Positions 5,102 to 6,926 of a stretch of DNA of 6,926 bases are shown here, one piece after another. The notes under the pieces are model-generated. The model did no database searches and was not told where the DNA came from. It worked only from the letters and a program-made list of their open reading frames with translations. Position numbers and translations under genes: made by a program. How positions within the stretch are numbered: position 1 is the first letter of the stretch; each line of letters starts with the position of its first letter. Source of the stretch: Bacteroidales bacterium (GTDB taxonomy: Bacteria; Bacteroidota; Bacteroidia; Bacteroidales; ML635J-15); the NCBI GenBank assembly GCA_017997855.1, contig JAGOEF010000082.1:1-6926 (forward strand), read 5' to 3'.

Positions 5102-6874
5102 TTAATTCAAAACCAGTTTTCTGGTAACAAGCATTCCCCGGCTGCTGTTTGCACATCGAACCGTGTAGAAACCCCTCGGCAAATCCGATACATTCAGGTT
5201 TGCTGGCAGGGTGGAGCTGAGTTTCATAACATTTCGGCCCGATATATCGAACAATTCTATCTCCGACTTCCCCGTAAGTCCGGGTATATCGATGCTCACA
5301 TGGGTTGAAGCCGGATTTGGATACACCGCAAGACCGGCTGCCGTGTTATTCGTTACACCCTCGTAAGTCACCGGTTCGGTGCGCCCCTGTCGGGTATTGC
5401 TTCCGCGATAACAGGGCACCATTAAATGGGGAAAATTGCTGGGAGGGTATTGAAAATTAGAAATACTTTCGGTTTCGATTACATTGATATAGGTGGAGTC
5501 GGAATAACCCAAAATCACCATATCAACATTGCCGTCGCCATTTACATCGCCCAAATTTATGCCATTCATAAAAGTAGAGCCTTTCACTTTTACCGGAAAA
5601 CCCTCAAGCTCAGCAAAAGGTTCGTTGCCCATGTCGTAAATGTGAAGAAATCCGTTTCCATATTCATCTGACATGTTGGAACCGGTATAAAGCAAGTTGC
5701 CGGTAGATGTAGTCATACTCATAAATCCTTCGAGCCCTCCATAACGGATAACCTCGATTCCTAAATCCATATCGGAGCCATAGGCCCAGGCCATGTTGTA
5801 AATACAGGTATCGGCATTTTCGATATCCCCAAGAGGCTGACTCACCAATTCGTATTGCATAATATTCTCAATACCATAAGCCAGCGGTGTAGAGTAAGTC
5901 CATGCCCCATTGTCTGTTTCCCAGTGCATAAAAAGGGGCGGATTGTAATTGAACCATATTTTGTAGAAGCCGGGATTGTCGCCATGGTTTGCACCGATAA
6001 TTTCGATGGGATTATCGAATGGCGAACTACGGAAATCGATTATCATGGGCGACTGATAGCTGAATTTCATGCCGGGAACGGCCCAGGGGAAGGGCTCGAT
6101 GTTGTTCCCCTGTAAATCGAACACATACATCGAATCGACTGTGCATACAAGTATATCCTCGCTGCCATCCTTATTAATATCGGCCACGGCAGGGGTTACA
6201 GCCGGAGTAGCGCGCAGGTTTTTAGGCCAGTTTTCCGAAAACGCACTGCCATCGTTCCGGTAAATATGAATACGCTTACGGCTGGCAGTGGGTTGTGAGG
6301 TATTCATTTCGCAGGCGATAATTTCAAGATTGTCATCATCGTCGAGGTCGCATAACACGGGCGCACACAAATACCAGCACGAAGGAACAGTTTTCGGCCA
6401 GCCCGTTTTGATATTTCCCAACGCATCGAATGCATAAATATGTCCGTTGTAAGGACTACCTCCGGTAACCAGCACTATGTCCATCGAGCCATCATTGTCT
6501 ATGTCGGCAGTTGAGGGTGGATAGATGGCTGTGCCGTTGATTTTTTTCGACCATACCCGGGCTCCATCACCATGCAATACATACAGCGAATCGTTGATGG
6601 CTGCAATTATTTCGTGACCGGGCATATCGTCGAGATATTCGAGTGTGAGACCACGGAAATTGCGAAAGGTGGGATTGCAGACAAAACCACGGGGCCAACC
6701 CTCAAGCTGGGGCAGGGTGTCGCCCGACAATGATGATTTGTTCAGGTAGGGAACTGCTGCCTGCTTAACACAATGCGACATGGGGTCGTCGAAATACGAA
6801 ACCTGATACTGCGCAACAACACCGGTTGCAACTGCCAGAAGCAATACAAATCCTAAAAAAGTTTTCATTGACAT
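5102..6874 (-). CDS. Secreted FG-GAP/VCBS-repeat protein with T9SS C-terminal sorting domain
   Basis: The 590-residue protein has a Sec signal peptide (hydrophobic about 5-20, likely cleaved after VVAQ near residue 22). Four calcium-loop motifs of the FG-GAP/VCBS type follow: DIDNDGSMD (124-132), DLDDDDNLE (176-184), DINKDGSED (232-240) and DVNGDGNVD (443-451). Phrases such as YVLHGDGARVWSK and IYAFDALGNIKTGWP are typical of beta-propeller blades. Residues about 515-590 are a type A T9SS sorting domain: LAVYPNPAS (515-523), LFDISGRNVMKL (541-552), LPRGFYTVRC (565-574) and the terminal KLVLN. The protein should cross the outer membrane through the Por/T9SS machinery and be released or anchored at the surface. 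No catalytic domain is visible, so an adhesive or binding role is inferred. The ATG at 6868 (MKTFLG...) is an equally good start. It runs convergent to the SixA-like gene. Confidence 0.9.
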   Translation of the reverse strand: MSMKTFLGFVLLLAVATGVVAQYQVSYFDDPMSHCVKQAAVPYLNKSSLSGDTLPQLEGWPRGFVCNPTFRNFRGLTLEYLDDMPGHEIIAAINDSLYVLHGDGARVWSKKINGTAIYPPSTADIDNDGSMDIVLVTGGSPYNGHIYAFDALGNIKTGWPKTVPSCWYLCAPVLCDLDDDDNLEIIACEMNTSQPTASRKRIHIYRNDGSAFSENWPKNLRATPAVTPAVADINKDGSEDILVCTVDSMYVFDLQGNNIEPFPWAVPGMKFSYQSPMIIDFRSSPFDNPIEIIGANHGDNPGFYKIWFNYNPPLFMHWETDNGAWTYSTPLAYGIENIMQYELVSQPLGDIENADTCIYNMAWAYGSDMDLGIEVIRYGGLEGFMSMTTSTGNLLYTGSNMSDEYGNGFLHIYDMGNEPFAELEGFPVKVKGSTFMNGINLGDVNGDGNVDMVILGYSDSTYINVIETESISNFQYPPSNFPHLMVPCYRGSNTRQGRTEPVTYEGVTNNTAAGLAVYPNPASTHVSIDIPGLTGKSEIELFDISGRNVMKLSSTLPANLNVSDLPRGFYTVRCANSSRGMLVTRKLVLN

Positions 6875-6888
6875 AAAAATTAAATGTT

Positions 6889-6913
6889 GTCGAAAATTAC
6901 GTATTTTTTCGAC
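6889..6913. repeat. Inverted repeat upstream of the T9SS cargo gene
   Basis: Perfect 8-bp arms GTCGAAAA and TTTTCGAC flank a 9-bp spacer that itself contains the palindrome TACGTA. The element lies 15 bp upstream of the minus-strand start and overlaps TAATTTTC (minus strand, 6899-6892), one base off the -7 consensus. Its position suits an operator. Arms of this size with short spacers are expected about once or twice by chance in a window this long. Confidence 0.45.
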
Positions 6914-6926
6914 TTAAACTACAATA

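Noticed and set aside
5426..5671. Plus-strand ORF of 81 codons antisense to the T9SS cargo gene (similar ones at 5855-6115 and 6069-6263)
   Set aside because: They lie wholly within a well-supported coding gene on the other strand, have no recognisable domain and look like shadow frames.

Overview
The window looks like ordinary chromosome from a member of the Bacteroidota, most likely an environmental Bacteroidales-like lineage. Four things point there: a secreted protein with a type IX secretion (Por) C-terminal sorting domain, a DUF4837-family lipoprotein (a family I know from this phylum), starts without Shine-Dalgarno sequences, and a good TAnnTTTG-type -7 promoter element before the first complete gene. 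I see no mobile element, rRNA, tRNA, CRISPR array or phage gene.

Layout. Positions 1-56 (minus) appear to hold the first 18 codons of an unidentified divergent gene cut by the window edge. Positions 177-3449 (plus) form a tight four-gene cluster: dapD (lysine/diaminopimelate synthesis), a GT4-type glycosyltransferase, a TsaC/Sua5-type threonylcarbamoyl-AMP synthase (tRNA t6A modification) and a leucine-rich-repeat lipoprotein. They are separated by 12 bp, a 1-nt overlap (TAATG) and, with the favoured start, a 26-nt overlap, so cotranscription is likely. A 149-bp gap follows (3450-3598), holding a promoter-like sequence and a 26-codon mini-ORF whose stop overlaps the next start. A second plus-strand pair follows: a DUF4837 lipoprotein (3599-4591) and, 6 bp on, a SixA-like histidine phosphatase (4598-5092). 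Only 9 bp further is the 3' end of a convergent minus-strand gene (5102-6874) for a secreted FG-GAP/VCBS-repeat protein with a T9SS sorting tail. Its upstream region, at the right edge, has an inverted repeat overlapping a weak promoter-like element.

How the genes fit together. The first cluster mixes housekeeping functions (lysine or cell-wall precursor supply, tRNA modification) with envelope-related ones (glycosyltransferase, LRR lipoprotein). No single pathway links them and I infer only co-expression. DUF4837 and the SixA-like phosphatase form a second small unit with unknown substrates.

I did not find a convincing previously undescribed system. The points most worth a second look are the start of the LRR lipoprotein (two competing start models, one needing a -1 shift in an A-run), the mini-ORF coupled to the DUF4837 gene, and an Ile in DapD where the E. 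coli enzyme has a Glu reported as catalytically important.
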